A DNA stretch of 32,506 bases. Origin: a virus. The stretch is from positions 1 to 32,506 of the IMG/VR virus record IMGVR_UViG_3300029319_000252; one strand, written 5' to 3'. Below are positions 1 through 7,916 of this stretch, piece by piece (the stretch's first letter is position 1; each line of letters begins with the position of its first letter). The notes below the pieces were generated by a model. That model saw nothing but the letters and a program-made list of their open reading frames with translations. It did not search any database and was not told where the DNA came from. A program made the translations under genes and the position numbers.

Positions 1-251
1 GTATTGCCTGCAATGTGCCCAATGACCGTGACATTCATCGTGCTGTACATGTTTCCGCCTGGCTGGTGCTGGAAGCTTTCCGATGTTGGGACGTACCCAA
101 TAAAAGGCCGCTCGCCTGTCTTCACATCAAAGTAGCCACGCGCCAGAGCCTGGACGGTGGTCACGGTCGTCTTGTACCCGTTGCCCGTGGTCACGCCCTC
201 GAACGTTGTCTGAAGATTCTCGAGAATTAGCTTCCTTGTTGGCGTACCCAT
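1..251 (-). CDS. Tail terminator-like protein, 3'-truncated copy at window edge
   Basis: The first 83 codons of a small tail-joining protein are present, and the left edge cuts off the rest. The translated part is identical, residue for residue, to the N-terminus of the complete 151-residue protein at 32002-32457, although the two DNA copies differ at roughly 27 positions in this stretch. All the differences are silent, so this is a second strain's version of the same gene at the junction of a circular genome, not a decaying duplicate. The ATG lies just downstream of the stop of the gp10-like gene at 253. The family role (completing the tail tube at the head-proximal end) is inferred from position and size. 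Confidence 0.75.
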   Translation of the reverse strand, partial: MGTPTRKLILENLQTTFEGVTTGNGYKTTVTTVQALARGYFDVKTGERPFIGYVPTSESFQHQPGGNMYSTMNVTVIGHIAGN

Positions 252-300
252 TTTAGCCCGCCTTGCCCATTGCTGTTACGACGGCGCCGCCGGTGATTTC
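1..300. repeat. Terminal direct repeat, left copy (about 90% identical to right end)
   Basis: Bases 1-300 align without gaps to 32207-32506. By hand count there are about 30 mismatches, mostly third-codon changes. The repeat covers the start of the tail terminator gene and the end of the gp10-like gene. It implies a circular or circularly permuted genome of about 32,206 bp. Confidence 0.85.
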
Positions 301-849
301 GAGAATGGCTGGCATGGCTTCGTCTATCGCCTCGGTGACGTAGTTCGTCGGCTTGATTGTTACCGACGCCATCAGGGTATAGGCAAGCTGGCCTGTTCTC
401 TTATCCACCAGATAGCCGCGCAGTCTGCCTGGAGATATGGCCGGGTAAAATTTCAAAAGCGTTCGGCCTGGGTCGTATTCTCGCGGAGCAATCGCCACGT
501 TGTTTTTGATGATGGGCCGATAATCCCGATTGGGTACAGCCAGAGCTTTCACGCGCTTAGGCCGAATCACGCCGCCGGTTTCGTGAATGGCTGCGTAGGG
601 CACAAGGTTGAAAACATCGACCTTGAAAGCGTTTTCGCCCATCTTGATGGGCCCCACTGTCCAGCCTCGTTTCAGTGTGCCTTTGGGGTTCTTAAACAGG
701 TTTTCGGAAGTGCTATCCTGCAAGACGCCTTGCAAAACCTGACCGGCATATAGAAGCTTTTGGCCCAGCTCTGCTCCAAGCGTATCGGTGAATTCTTCGG
801 CAAACCTCGAGAACTCGTTATTAATATCTAGTTTGAACCCCTTCGCCAT
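253..849 (-). CDS. HK97 gp10-like head-tail joining protein
   Basis: This 198-residue protein is probably a head-tail connector or tail completion factor of the HK97 gp10 type. The call rests on three points: an N-terminal helical region, a central segment reading PYAAIHETGG followed by a basic stretch and ALAVP, and a C-terminal helix (KPTNYVTEAIDEAMPAI). This arrangement is common in gp10-like proteins, whose usual length is about 120-200 residues. It lies between a connector-like gene (853-1257) and the tail terminator, the expected place. Its last 15 codons recur at the right end (32459-32506), where the stop is TGA instead of TAA. Exact subfamily is uncertain. Confidence 0.65.
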   Translation of the reverse strand: MAKGFKLDINNEFSRFAEEFTDTLGAELGQKLLYAGQVLQGVLQDSTSENLFKNPKGTLKRGWTVGPIKMGENAFKVDVFNLVPYAAIHETGGVIRPKRVKALAVPNRDYRPIIKNNVAIAPREYDPGRTLLKFYPAISPGRLRGYLVDKRTGQLAYTLMASVTIKPTNYVTEAIDEAMPAILEITGGAVVTAMGKAG

Positions 850-852
850 GAC

Positions 853-1257
853 TCAGCTTCCATTATTCTTAAACTGGTCAATTCTGAACGGCGTCAGCGG
901 TGCGTCAGAATCATCGCGGTTGGATTCTTTCTGGGAGATAGAGCCGCCACCGAAAAAGATTCCGGTATCGCCTCGAGCTGCTTCGGCCCGAAGCTCTTTG
1001 AGTAGGTCACGATAAAACTGCGTTTTTTGAGAACGCGCGCCGCCCATACCCAAGGCGCTGCGGTCTATATCGCGGGCAAATTGCGCGAGGATACCATTCA
1101 CGGCATCAATCGCGGCAAGTGTTGGGGTTGCCCGTGTTGCGAGAAGAGCGTCCAAGAGCTCGTTGCTCAAGAGCTGTTCGTTGGTGTCCGTGTCGCCTAT
1201 CTTGAATCGCAACTTGTCGCGATCCGTGGCCAGTGCGTCACTGTATGACCAGCTCAT
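853..1257 (-). CDS. Head-tail connector/adaptor protein
   Basis: This 134-residue, mostly helical protein begins MSWSYSDALATDRDKLRF and continues KIGDTDTNEQLLSNELLDALL. Such a start is typical of small phage adaptor proteins (HK97 gp6 / SPP1 gp15 type) that sit under the portal ring and take the tail. The C-terminal 40 residues are polar and probably extended (GGGSISQKESNRDDSD). It follows the capsid gene and a 69-residue protein, and overlaps that gene's end by 4 bases, so translation is likely coupled. The function is inferred from position and general pattern rather than a diagnostic motif. Confidence 0.6.
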   Translation of the reverse strand: MSWSYSDALATDRDKLRFKIGDTDTNEQLLSNELLDALLATRATPTLAAIDAVNGILAQFARDIDRSALGMGGARSQKTQFYRDLLKELRAEAARGDTGIFFGGGSISQKESNRDDSDAPLTPFRIDQFKNNGS

Positions 1258-1463
1258 GGTTCAACCCTCTTCCGGGGTCGCCCCCGTCCACGCTTCTCTT
1301 GTTTTGGTTTCACTTGGTCGGCAAGAAGACGGTCAGGAACCTCAACGAGAGTTCCCGCCGTCATCATTCGCCGAAAGCCTGGCCAACTGCGGGCATCAGG
1401 GACGGGGGTCCATGCCTTGATGGTCCCGTCGTTTGTCCTGATGTCCCGCGTTGGAAAAATCAT
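1254..1463 (-). CDS. Small basic protein with AT-hook-like tail
   Basis: This 69-residue protein of unknown function is encoded directly after the capsid gene. I chose the ATG at 1463 because it overlaps the capsid stop (TAATG); an in-frame GTG 12 bases upstream is a weaker option. The C-terminus is lysine/arginine-rich and includes RGRGRPRKR, which matches the AT-hook core (GRP flanked by basic residues) that binds the minor groove of AT-rich DNA in other proteins. A small basic protein between capsid and connector genes could be a head component that contacts packaged DNA, but that is inference. It could also be a non-structural passenger. Confidence 0.6.
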   Translation of the reverse strand: MIFPTRDIRTNDGTIKAWTPVPDARSWPGFRRMMTAGTLVEVPDRLLADQVKPKQEKRGRGRPRKRVEP

Positions 1464-2428
1464 TATGCAACGCACTCGTTGAAGAATACGCCCAAGTCAG
1501 CTCCGGTAACTGCGAAGTCAAACGCGCTCAAAGCTTCGATGCGCTCTGAATGCATTGCTTCTTCGCGGTAGCGTCGGGTTCGCAGTCCTTCGAACTGGTA
1601 AGCGCCGCTTACGCCGGTGAAGCTGAACATGTAACCAGCAGATGGGGTCATAAGACCCGGAGAGTCTGGAACGTAGCAGAGAAGAGCGTCATCAGGATCG
1701 AACACTCGACCGTAGGAAGCTGTTCCGCTTTCTGGTCCGCTGTTCACGATTGGAGCCGCAACGATAACCTTCTCAACGCCGAAGATTGACGCCATCAGGT
1801 CAGTGGTTAGGATTCCGCGCTCAGAATACTTGACTCGATCTAGGATATCATCTGAGTCACGGAGAGCCGTATATACGTCAGATCCCAAAACGAGAACGTT
1901 AGGCTTGCGCCCAGTCTTAGACTCAACCGCGTCTTGCTGCGTTTGAATGTCTTTGATTGGGGTTCCGCCTGAAGCACTCCAGAGCGTTCCCGGTGTGATG
2001 TCGCCTCCGGTAGTAGAACCGGTCCAGACGCTGGTGGTAAATGCCGCCGCTGCGAAGACTTGGTCACGCTTCAAAAGAAGCTGCTCAGTGACGTAGCGGG
2101 TTGTGCTTGTAAGAATATCAAGACCGGCGTCAGCGTTAGCTGCTACCAAGTCGTCGACGTTCATGGCGACGCCGTACTCTTCACAAGAGTAAGTACCAGT
2201 CGAAAGCTGGAAGTTTGCAGTTCGAGACCGTGAGCCTGGAGCTCGCAAACCTGCTTCACTTCGTAGGTACGCATCCTTGGAAAAGATATGATATTTATTG
2301 GAAAGGTGACTTACGTTGACCGAGGGAAATACCTGGCTGGCAATAAATCGATTTTGTTCTTGGGCGTAAGCAATGGAAACATTGCTCAACGCCTGATCCA
2401 CATGAACATCTGAAGTAGTCAATGGCAT
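1463..2428 (-). CDS. Major capsid protein
   Basis: This 321-residue protein sits downstream of protease, scaffold and decoration genes, exactly where a major capsid protein is expected. The N-terminal part (residues about 10-60) reads ALSNVSIAYAQEQNRFIASQ and then FPSVNVSHLSNKYHIFSKD, a pattern I associate with HK97-fold capsid proteins of the 'VFP.v.V...s.ky..f' type. There is no evident N-terminal delta domain, consistent with a separate scaffold gene. The ATG is preceded by a strong AAGGAG ribosome site. Abundant synthesis is expected, and a promoter candidate lies three genes upstream at 3812-3840. I cannot assign a specific capsid subfamily with certainty. Confidence 0.85.
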   Translation of the reverse strand: MPLTTSDVHVDQALSNVSIAYAQEQNRFIASQVFPSVNVSHLSNKYHIFSKDAYLRSEAGLRAPGSRSRTANFQLSTGTYSCEEYGVAMNVDDLVAANADAGLDILTSTTRYVTEQLLLKRDQVFAAAAFTTSVWTGSTTGGDITPGTLWSASGGTPIKDIQTQQDAVESKTGRKPNVLVLGSDVYTALRDSDDILDRVKYSERGILTTDLMASIFGVEKVIVAAPIVNSGPESGTASYGRVFDPDDALLCYVPDSPGLMTPSAGYMFSFTGVSGAYQFEGLRTRRYREEAMHSERIEALSAFDFAVTGADLGVFFNECVA

Positions 2429-2441
2429 TGATCAATTCTCC

Positions 2442-2825
2442 TTATGCGGCGCGTGAGCCGGTTGGGTTAAGGAACATGCTCACGGTGTCGCCTGCTGCTG
2501 CAGCCTCAAGAGCCTGGCCCATGGTGTAAACGGTGGTATCAGAACCCGCCGCAATGGCGTCCGCTTGGCTGTCCGCTGAGGTCCCGATAAGGTTGCCCGC
2601 TGCCAGGGTTCCATCCGCTGAAACTTTAGAGATTCCAAACAGACAAACGGTCGCAGCTTCGCCGCTTCCGGGCTTGTTCTGCAGAATGCCGATTGGGATG
2701 TCTGTGATAGCGGAGCACACGTTGACCGTGTTCGCCGCGCTTAATTTTACAAAGTGGTATTGCTTGGCGCTGAGGTCTGCTCCGGCCTCGAACGTTGCGC
2801 AAATTTGCTGGCCTGCATATGCCAT
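2442..2825 (-). CDS. Capsid decoration/head protein (DUF2190-like)
   Basis: This 127-residue protein is rich in Ala, Gly, Ser and Thr and looks all-beta. The start MAYAGQQICATFEAGADLSA, the middle IPIGILQNKPGSGEAATVCL and the end TVSMFLNPTGSRAA follow the pattern of DUF2190-type capsid proteins, in which 'pvGil.n.p.aGe.a.v...G' is a hallmark. Such proteins usually decorate or stabilise the capsid and are found beside the major capsid gene, as here. The ATG has a perfect GGAGGT ribosome site located in the tail of the scaffold gene. A 90-codon ORF in another frame (2626-2898) is treated as a shadow. Confidence 0.75.
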   Translation of the reverse strand: MAYAGQQICATFEAGADLSAKQYHFVKLSAANTVNVCSAITDIPIGILQNKPGSGEAATVCLFGISKVSADGTLAAGNLIGTSADSQADAIAAGSDTTVYTMGQALEAAAAGDTVSMFLNPTGSRAA

Positions 2826-2827
2826 GA

Positions 2828-3736
2828 TTACTTACCTCCGGTGCGCTGCTCATTATATTCTTGATACAACGCTGGGTTGGTTTGAATTGCTTTAGCAATG
2901 GCCGCGGGCATTGTTAGCTTACCGCCACTGGTCTCAACTTCTGATTTTGCAATTTGCTGGATTTTTGCCCACGGGTCGCCCGCGTTCATTTCCGGCACGT
3001 TGCGGCCAGCTTCAACAAGAAGAGGCCCGCCCTGAAGTGCTGCGCTCGCAGCTTCCAAAGCTTTTTCAACACGTCCACCGAGCTCGGTGTCGCGTGCTTT
3101 AATGTCAATCATCAAATCAACAACTTCCTCAAGGCTGTGGCCTGGGATGTTGCAGAGCGTTGTTTCGGCCTTGGCCAAATACTCGCGGCGCGCTCGCTTG
3201 GCGATTTCTTCGCCCAGCTCTTTCTCGCGGTCTTCGAGTTTTTTGGCTAGCTCTTCGCTGCGCTTCCAGATTGCTTGCATCGCGTTCTGGGCTGGCGCTG
3301 GAAGATCTCCGAGAGACTTCATCAGCTTTTCTTCTTCTGATTCGTCTGCTTTCTCGGCCTCCTCTTCCATCTTCTCCGCGGCCTCTTCCATTTCGGCTTT
3401 GTCCGCTTCTTCTTCTTCTTCGCCAGATGCAGAACGCAGAGCCGCAAGGGCTTCACCTACTGGCATCATGTCAGAATAAGCTTCGAGAAGTTTCATTGCT
3501 GCCATCACCGCGTTTTTCGCGTCTTCTGGCATCTCTTCCTTCAGAATGCTTGTAAGCTTCTCAACGGCTTCGCTCTGCCCCTCAGCTTTCAGCACTTCGA
3601 CCAAGATCTCGTCCATGTCGTTTTCGCTCCGTGATTTCATGATTGGAAATCGTTTTTTCATGTTTGCGCCCGCTTCGACGAGAGAAACCTCAAGGGTCTT
3701 GACGTCCTTGAGCGCAGTGATTCGACGCTTGCCCAT
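2828..3736 (-). CDS. Capsid scaffold protein with protease-like N-terminal segment
   Basis: This 302-residue acidic, highly helical protein probably acts as the internal scaffold during prohead assembly. Residues about 105-185 are almost entirely Glu, Lys, Ala and Asp with coiled-coil periodicity (for example EEEEEADKAEMEEAAEKMEE), and the C-terminus (AIAKAIQTNPALYQEYNEQR) resembles the capsid-binding ends of phage scaffolds. The first 35 residues are different: ALKDVKTLEVSLVEAGAN followed by KKRFPIMK. In XkdF/S78-type proteases the same EVSLV..paN strand normally closes the protease domain. It therefore looks like the missing end of the upstream protease gene. The start has a GAGG ribosome site and a promoter candidate about 75 bases upstream. 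Confidence 0.75.
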   Translation of the reverse strand: MGKRRITALKDVKTLEVSLVEAGANMKKRFPIMKSRSENDMDEILVEVLKAEGQSEAVEKLTSILKEEMPEDAKNAVMAAMKLLEAYSDMMPVGEALAALRSASGEEEEEADKAEMEEAAEKMEEEAEKADESEEEKLMKSLGDLPAPAQNAMQAIWKRSEELAKKLEDREKELGEEIAKRARREYLAKAETTLCNIPGHSLEEVVDLMIDIKARDTELGGRVEKALEAASAALQGGPLLVEAGRNVPEMNAGDPWAKIQQIAKSEVETSGGKLTMPAAIAKAIQTNPALYQEYNEQRTGGK

Positions 3737-3811
3737 GGCTTGCCTCGCTTTGTTTTTTGATTGTTTTCGCCCTGGCTCGGGCTGGGTAGGTCAGATTCTC
3801 GACCTGTTCGA

Positions 3812-3840
3812 ATTATTGCCCATCTGGGAGATTCGGTCAA
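3812..3840 (-). promoter_or_regulatory. Sigma70-like promoter upstream of the scaffold/capsid genes
   Basis: On the minus strand TTGACC (3840-3835) and AATAAT (3817-3812) are separated by exactly 17 bases. Each hexamer has five of six consensus bases. It lies at the end of the protease gene, about 75 bases upstream of the scaffold ATG at 3736. Such placement would raise expression of scaffold, decoration and capsid proteins above that of the packaging genes. Confidence 0.5.
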
Positions 3841-5615
3841 CCACTTATAAATTCGACCTTCGGCATCTCGCTTGCTTCGATGGGCTCACGGGTCCCGAAG
3901 CCGCCGATAGAGAAAGCGTTCAGCTCCCCGGCTTGAACCTTGGCCCAATTCTCAGGGCTTAGTTTTACGCCTAGAATCCAAGAGCCTGAATGCACGAAGT
4001 CATCGCCGAAGGGCTTTTTATGCGCTCTGTGCTCTTCGCCGTTTATCGCTTTCTTATAGTCTTCATCGCTTGGATATTTTTCAACCCATGATTCAACTAC
4101 CTGCGCTTCGGTGGCGCCGTTGTGGTCCAGCCCAATGGTCCGGCTTGATATCATGAAGTTGTGCGCCGTCTCTTCAATCTCTTTGGGGCTTACATAATCA
4201 TCGTGAGCGTCAACGATATAGGGGTCTAAGACCACGCCATAAACGATGCGCTTGGCTTTGTCTGCTTTATAGATACTGACGGCTTTCTTGGCCTGTTCCC
4301 GCTCGTGCTGCCGCAGGATTTTTTCAGCCCATCGCCGCCCTGGGTCGCCGCCCCAGAGCAGATGCGCAACAAGTCCCGCCCCTGGGTAGTCTTTGTCCCT
4401 GGGGTTCTTATTGGCTGGCGCTTCCAGGTCTCTGGCGTGGCGAGTGAAGAAATTCACCATCCGCTTGATTGTATCAATGGAAACGCGGCGCCCGTTCTTC
4501 AAATCACGAGCCCGCGCAACTCCCACCTCTGTACCGCCTCGCCCATGTTTGGCCCGAAGCATTAGCCCACGCGCCGCCGCGTCTTGGACGCCCAGCGGTG
4601 GCTGATAACTCTGCTGCTTTTCCAAGAGCTGGCCGATGCGCTTGAATTTACGCGCCAGCTCTCCGCGCTTATCGCCGCTCTTTCGAATGCTCCACGGGTG
4701 CGGAAGGCTGAAGTCCGCGGCCTGGCCCAGTGCGAGCCTAGCAGCTTTACCAAGAGCGACAACGGCCAAGGGGTCGGCGTCCTGGTGCTCTGCGAGCTCG
4801 CCCAAATCAATCACGTCCACGGTTGAACGCTCAAGCCCCAGCGGGTCCAAATACTGCTCCTTGAACACTCGGCCTTCAACGCCGCACAAGTGAAACTTGC
4901 GAACGCGGTCTAGGTTGCTCGGCTGGCTTACAACGAAGAGAAGACGCTTTTCGGCCTTTTCTTCCTTGCCTGCTTTCGGGTGTCCATCTGGAAGCAGGTC
5001 ATAATCAGTTGTATACTTTGGGTTCGATGGCCGCCCAGAGCTTAAAAGCTTTAGGAACGCATTGACGCGGGCCATCGCCCACTGGTCCCGGCTTTGCACG
5101 CTTGGCCGGTGGCTTGTCGAGAATGCGCCAGCCCCTCGCCTGAATACGGCCTTAAGTGCGCCTAGGTTTGCCCGCTTGGTCTTATCATCGCCCACCTTAT
5201 CGTTGTGCTCGTCGCGCTTTGTTTCAAGGGCTTTGATGTTTGCTTCACTTAATTCAATACCGCCGCGTTGCCCACTGGCGGAGCCTTCGGGGTTTGTGTC
5301 GCTTCCAGTTCTGCGCTCGCTCGGCTTGGCTGGTGTCTTCGGGTCGTCGTTCTTCTCATATCGCGAACCAGTGCGAGCGGTGGCCGTTGCGGCTGCCAGC
5401 TCTTTGTTCCCGGTGCGCTCAAGAATTGCATTATAGATTTTGTCCCACTCTGCGCCCTTGGCCAGCCTCTCAGGGTCGTGCTCGTCAATGACTTCAAAAG
5501 CCACGGATTCGGCTGCGCCTTCATGGGGCACGTAATCGCCGACCATAAGAACCGGCCCGCCCTCATATTCCATCCAGTGGTAGCCATCTGGTGCTGCGAT
5601 ATTAACCGTCTTCAT
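3837..5615 (-). CDS. Multi-domain XkdF-type prohead protease with uracil-DNA-glycosylase-like domain
   Basis: The protein has 592 residues from the ATG at 5615, which has an AAGGTG ribosome site 7 bases upstream; an ATG at 5633 would add 6 residues. Visible parts are: an N-terminal cap (1-45); a helical segment (WDKIYNAILERTGN, 57-70); a conserved phage segment around FRRGAGAFSTSHRP (158-171) and DQWAMARVNAFL (177-188); a glycosylase-like alpha/beta domain (about 224-332) with FVVSQPSNLDRVRKF, GVEGRVFKEQYLDPLGL, AVVALGKAA and LPHPWS; a segment ending LLWGGDPGRRWA (419-430); and a C-terminal XkdF-like serine protease domain (about 445-585) with likely catalytic His498 (GLDHNG) and Ser569 (NAFSIGG). 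Activity of the glycosylase-like domain is unproven. The protease presumably matures proheads. Confidence 0.75.
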   Translation of the reverse strand: MKTVNIAAPDGYHWMEYEGGPVLMVGDYVPHEGAAESVAFEVIDEHDPERLAKGAEWDKIYNAILERTGNKELAAATATARTGSRYEKNDDPKTPAKPSERRTGSDTNPEGSASGQRGGIELSEANIKALETKRDEHNDKVGDDKTKRANLGALKAVFRRGAGAFSTSHRPSVQSRDQWAMARVNAFLKLLSSGRPSNPKYTTDYDLLPDGHPKAGKEEKAEKRLLFVVSQPSNLDRVRKFHLCGVEGRVFKEQYLDPLGLERSTVDVIDLGELAEHQDADPLAVVALGKAARLALGQAADFSLPHPWSIRKSGDKRGELARKFKRIGQLLEKQQSYQPPLGVQDAAARGLMLRAKHGRGGTEVGVARARDLKNGRRVSIDTIKRMVNFFTRHARDLEAPANKNPRDKDYPGAGLVAHLLWGGDPGRRWAEKILRQHEREQAKKAVSIYKADKAKRIVYGVVLDPYIVDAHDDYVSPKEIEETAHNFMISSRTIGLDHNGATEAQVVESWVEKYPSDEDYKKAINGEEHRAHKKPFGDDFVHSGSWILGVKLSPENWAKVQAGELNAFSIGGFGTREPIEASEMPKVEFISG

Positions 5616-6981
5616 TTTCTTCACCTTCCCCATAAGCTTTGATGGATTCCTCAGCCATTGCCACGGCGTCCTGCTCTTCCTGTCGCGCGGTCATGGAATC
5701 CACCGCTGGAAGATTTGCATACTCGCGAACAAAATCCTCAAGCTTATCGTCTGGCGTCAGGATACCGGATCCTACGAGGCCAGAAAGCGCCCCGGTCAAC
5801 TCTGCGAGCTCTGGCGTCTCGATGTCATCGTAGGCAAGCCGTGGGAAGTCTTTTTCGGCGAAGCCATTCAAGCGCATCAGTTTTGGAATTGCATGGTTGT
5901 TAAACTCTGCGCTCATGCTGTCCAGGTACGTTCCAAGAGCCTGGGCAAATAGCGAGGTCTTGGTGTCAGCCAGTGCATAAGAGCCCACCGACTCGGAGCC
6001 CAACAGAATGAACTCGCCCAGCATGCTCATCGCAATTCGGGATTCATACCGCTTGATGATTTCGTTGACGTCAATGGGGCGCCGTCCGCCTGCGCTTAGT
6101 AGCTTAAGCTTGTAGCCGCTCGGGGAACCGTCCGCCAGCTGCTCGCTTGGAATAACCAAGCCTTCATATTCATCGCGCCCAACGCGCTGAATCATATTTT
6201 TCATTGCGGCCAGTACAGCCTTCTCGCTTGCGCTTGCGCTGCTTGCCAAGATTTGAAGCGGAACCTCGAGGACCGGGAGACCTGCTAGGTCCCGGCTGAT
6301 ACCTATGGCCTCATATGTGGAAATCTTCTTTTTGTAATAGTAGGAAATGTAGCACCCGCGCAGTATGCTGCGGCCTTCCGGGTTGTTCTTATGCGCGTCC
6401 GCTCTGAATAGTAGAAACTTATCCCGCGGAATGTAGCGCATGTTATAGTTCGGCGGTGGCTGCTGGTAGACGCCCAGAATTGAACCGTCTTCGTTGTCGA
6501 TGTCCCATTTCCAAACCGACTCCTGGGCTCGAATCGGAAAGCCTCGCCAGCCTATACGATTGTCTGAGAATTTTGATTTGAACCGCTTATCTTCTTCGGT
6601 TGGTCCGCGTCTAATCTTATAGGTGATTTCGTTGACTGAATATCCGAAAGTCAGAAAGCTCAGAATCTCGCTCAACGTGTCCGACCAAGTCTGTTCCATG
6701 TCTTCGAACAAGCATTCCGAAACAAACTTTGCCGCCGCCTTGGCTTCTGGCGTATCGTCGGCTTCTCGAATCTCCCAACGGGTCTGACGCACCAGCGTCC
6801 GGATGGCGTAGAGAATGCCGGTGATAACCGGCTCGTTCATGCTCATCTCTTTGAACATGCGCGCCGCCTTGTCGCCTTTTAGGTCAGGCAAAAACTCTTC
6901 GGAGATTTTACCGTCCCACTGCTTGAGGCCACTGGCGCCGATTATATCAAGCGTCTCGTCTCTGTTCTTTTCTTCTGCCAT
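5602..6981 (-). CDS. Portal protein (DUF935 / Mu gp29-like)
   Basis: This 459-residue protein forms the DNA entry and exit ring at one capsid vertex. The pattern is that of Mu-like (DUF935) portals: an early helical region (MNEPVITGILYAIRTLVRQT), a clip-like segment (SEILSFLTFGYSVNEITYK), a tryptophan-rich part (GWRGFPIRAQESVWKWD) and IPRDKFLLFRADAHKNNPEGRSIL. After these comes a long helix beginning GCYISYYYKKK. I chose the ATG at 6981 because AAGGA lies 9 bases upstream; the ATG at 6990 directly abuts that site. The gene ends with an acidic tail and overlaps the next gene's start. Its position after, rather than before, the MuF gene is unusual. Confidence 0.85.
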   Translation of the reverse strand: MAEEKNRDETLDIIGASGLKQWDGKISEEFLPDLKGDKAARMFKEMSMNEPVITGILYAIRTLVRQTRWEIREADDTPEAKAAAKFVSECLFEDMEQTWSDTLSEILSFLTFGYSVNEITYKIRRGPTEEDKRFKSKFSDNRIGWRGFPIRAQESVWKWDIDNEDGSILGVYQQPPPNYNMRYIPRDKFLLFRADAHKNNPEGRSILRGCYISYYYKKKISTYEAIGISRDLAGLPVLEVPLQILASSASASEKAVLAAMKNMIQRVGRDEYEGLVIPSEQLADGSPSGYKLKLLSAGGRRPIDVNEIIKRYESRIAMSMLGEFILLGSESVGSYALADTKTSLFAQALGTYLDSMSAEFNNHAIPKLMRLNGFAEKDFPRLAYDDIETPELAELTGALSGLVGSGILTPDDKLEDFVREYANLPAVDSMTARQEEQDAVAMAEESIKAYGEGEENEDG

Positions 6982-7001
6982 CTTGTCCATTCCTTTTGTG
7001 A

Positions 7002-7916
7002 CTATAGCTCAGTCAATTTGCTCGGAGTTATGCCCATTCGCCGTTCATATTCTCGAACCTGGGCTGGGGTTGGTGTTGCGATTCCGCATCTACAGTTTGC
7101 AGTGTGCTTAATGGGCCCATTGGGGTCGCCGGGGTACATCATCCTTGTCCCATCGGGCAACTTGAAAGGCTCGCCCATTGGGGCAATTTCGCCGCGCATT
7201 TCCTGGTGACCTCTGCCGCCGTCGCTTCGCTCAGGCATCCACATTTTATATTTTCGACCTGTCGCTTTGAGTGCTTCAAAGTTGCCGCGGTTTTGCGCCA
7301 TGCCCATTTCAGTCCGAGCAATCAGCGAAGCCCGCGCGAAAACATCACGGGTGATTCGTGGCCCGCGCTCCAGAGGCTCGAGAATTCCTCGGCTTGGCTT
7401 CTGATTCGGCGCCAGCACTTCAGCCCCATCGGCGTAGAAAGAAAATCGAATCCGCCGCGCGAGCTCTGCTTGAGTGATGCCAGGGTCTTCCGTCAGCCAT
7501 TGGGCCATAAACTCACGCATCTTGCTTTTGAACTCATCGTCAACGTTTGTGAGCATCGCCGTTGCTTCGTTCTTCTTCTCGTTGAAGTATTGCTGGTAGA
7601 ACGTCGGCGAAACCTTAAACTCTGGGTCTTCTCTTCGGCCTGCGTCTTCCACTTCGCGGATTCCGCTCACTGTCAAAAGCGTCGCCATTTGCTCGATAAA
7701 TCTTTCGCGGTCTGCTGCGCTCTTTCGAACCATGCCCTTGACGCGCTTAACTTCTTCATCGACCAAGACCCGATAATACCGGTCAAAGATGGCTTTGATT
7801 TTCGGAGCAAGGGCTTTGCTCCGCGCTTCAGCCTTGCGGGCGCCAGGGCCTCGCCGGGTTCTTCCCATCGGTGCGAACCGTCGCCGCGCTTTCGCCTTGC
7901 GTACCTCGCCCCTCAT
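7002..7916 (-). CDS. MuF-like minor head protein (SPP1 gp7 type)
   Basis: This 304-residue minor head protein is probably packaged in or attached to the portal and involved in head assembly or DNA delivery. The C-terminal half carries the MuF signature: ARASLIARTEMGMAQNRGN, then KMWMPERSDGGRGHQEMRGE, then YPGDPNGPIKHTANCRCG. The N-terminal half is basic and helical, including RGEVRKAKARRRFAP and many Arg and Lys pairs. The ATG at 7916 overlaps the terminase stop (ATGA), so translation is coupled; a GTG at 7922 is possible. No extra toxin or protease domain follows the MuF motif. It lies between the terminase and portal genes, not after the portal as is usual. Confidence 0.85.
   Translation of the reverse strand: MRGEVRKAKARRRFAPMGRTRRGPGARKAEARSKALAPKIKAIFDRYYRVLVDEEVKRVKGMVRKSAADRERFIEQMATLLTVSGIREVEDAGRREDPEFKVSPTFYQQYFNEKKNEATAMLTNVDDEFKSKMREFMAQWLTEDPGITQAELARRIRFSFYADGAEVLAPNQKPSRGILEPLERGPRITRDVFARASLIARTEMGMAQNRGNFEALKATGRKYKMWMPERSDGGRGHQEMRGEIAPMGEPFKLPDGTRMMYPGDPNGPIKHTANCRCGIATPTPAQVREYERRMGITPSKLTEL

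Noticed and set aside
2626-2898. Minus-strand 90-codon ORF overlapping the decoration protein gene
   Set aside because: Basic, unpatterned product in a different frame of a good gene; no ribosome site and no overlap logic with its neighbours.
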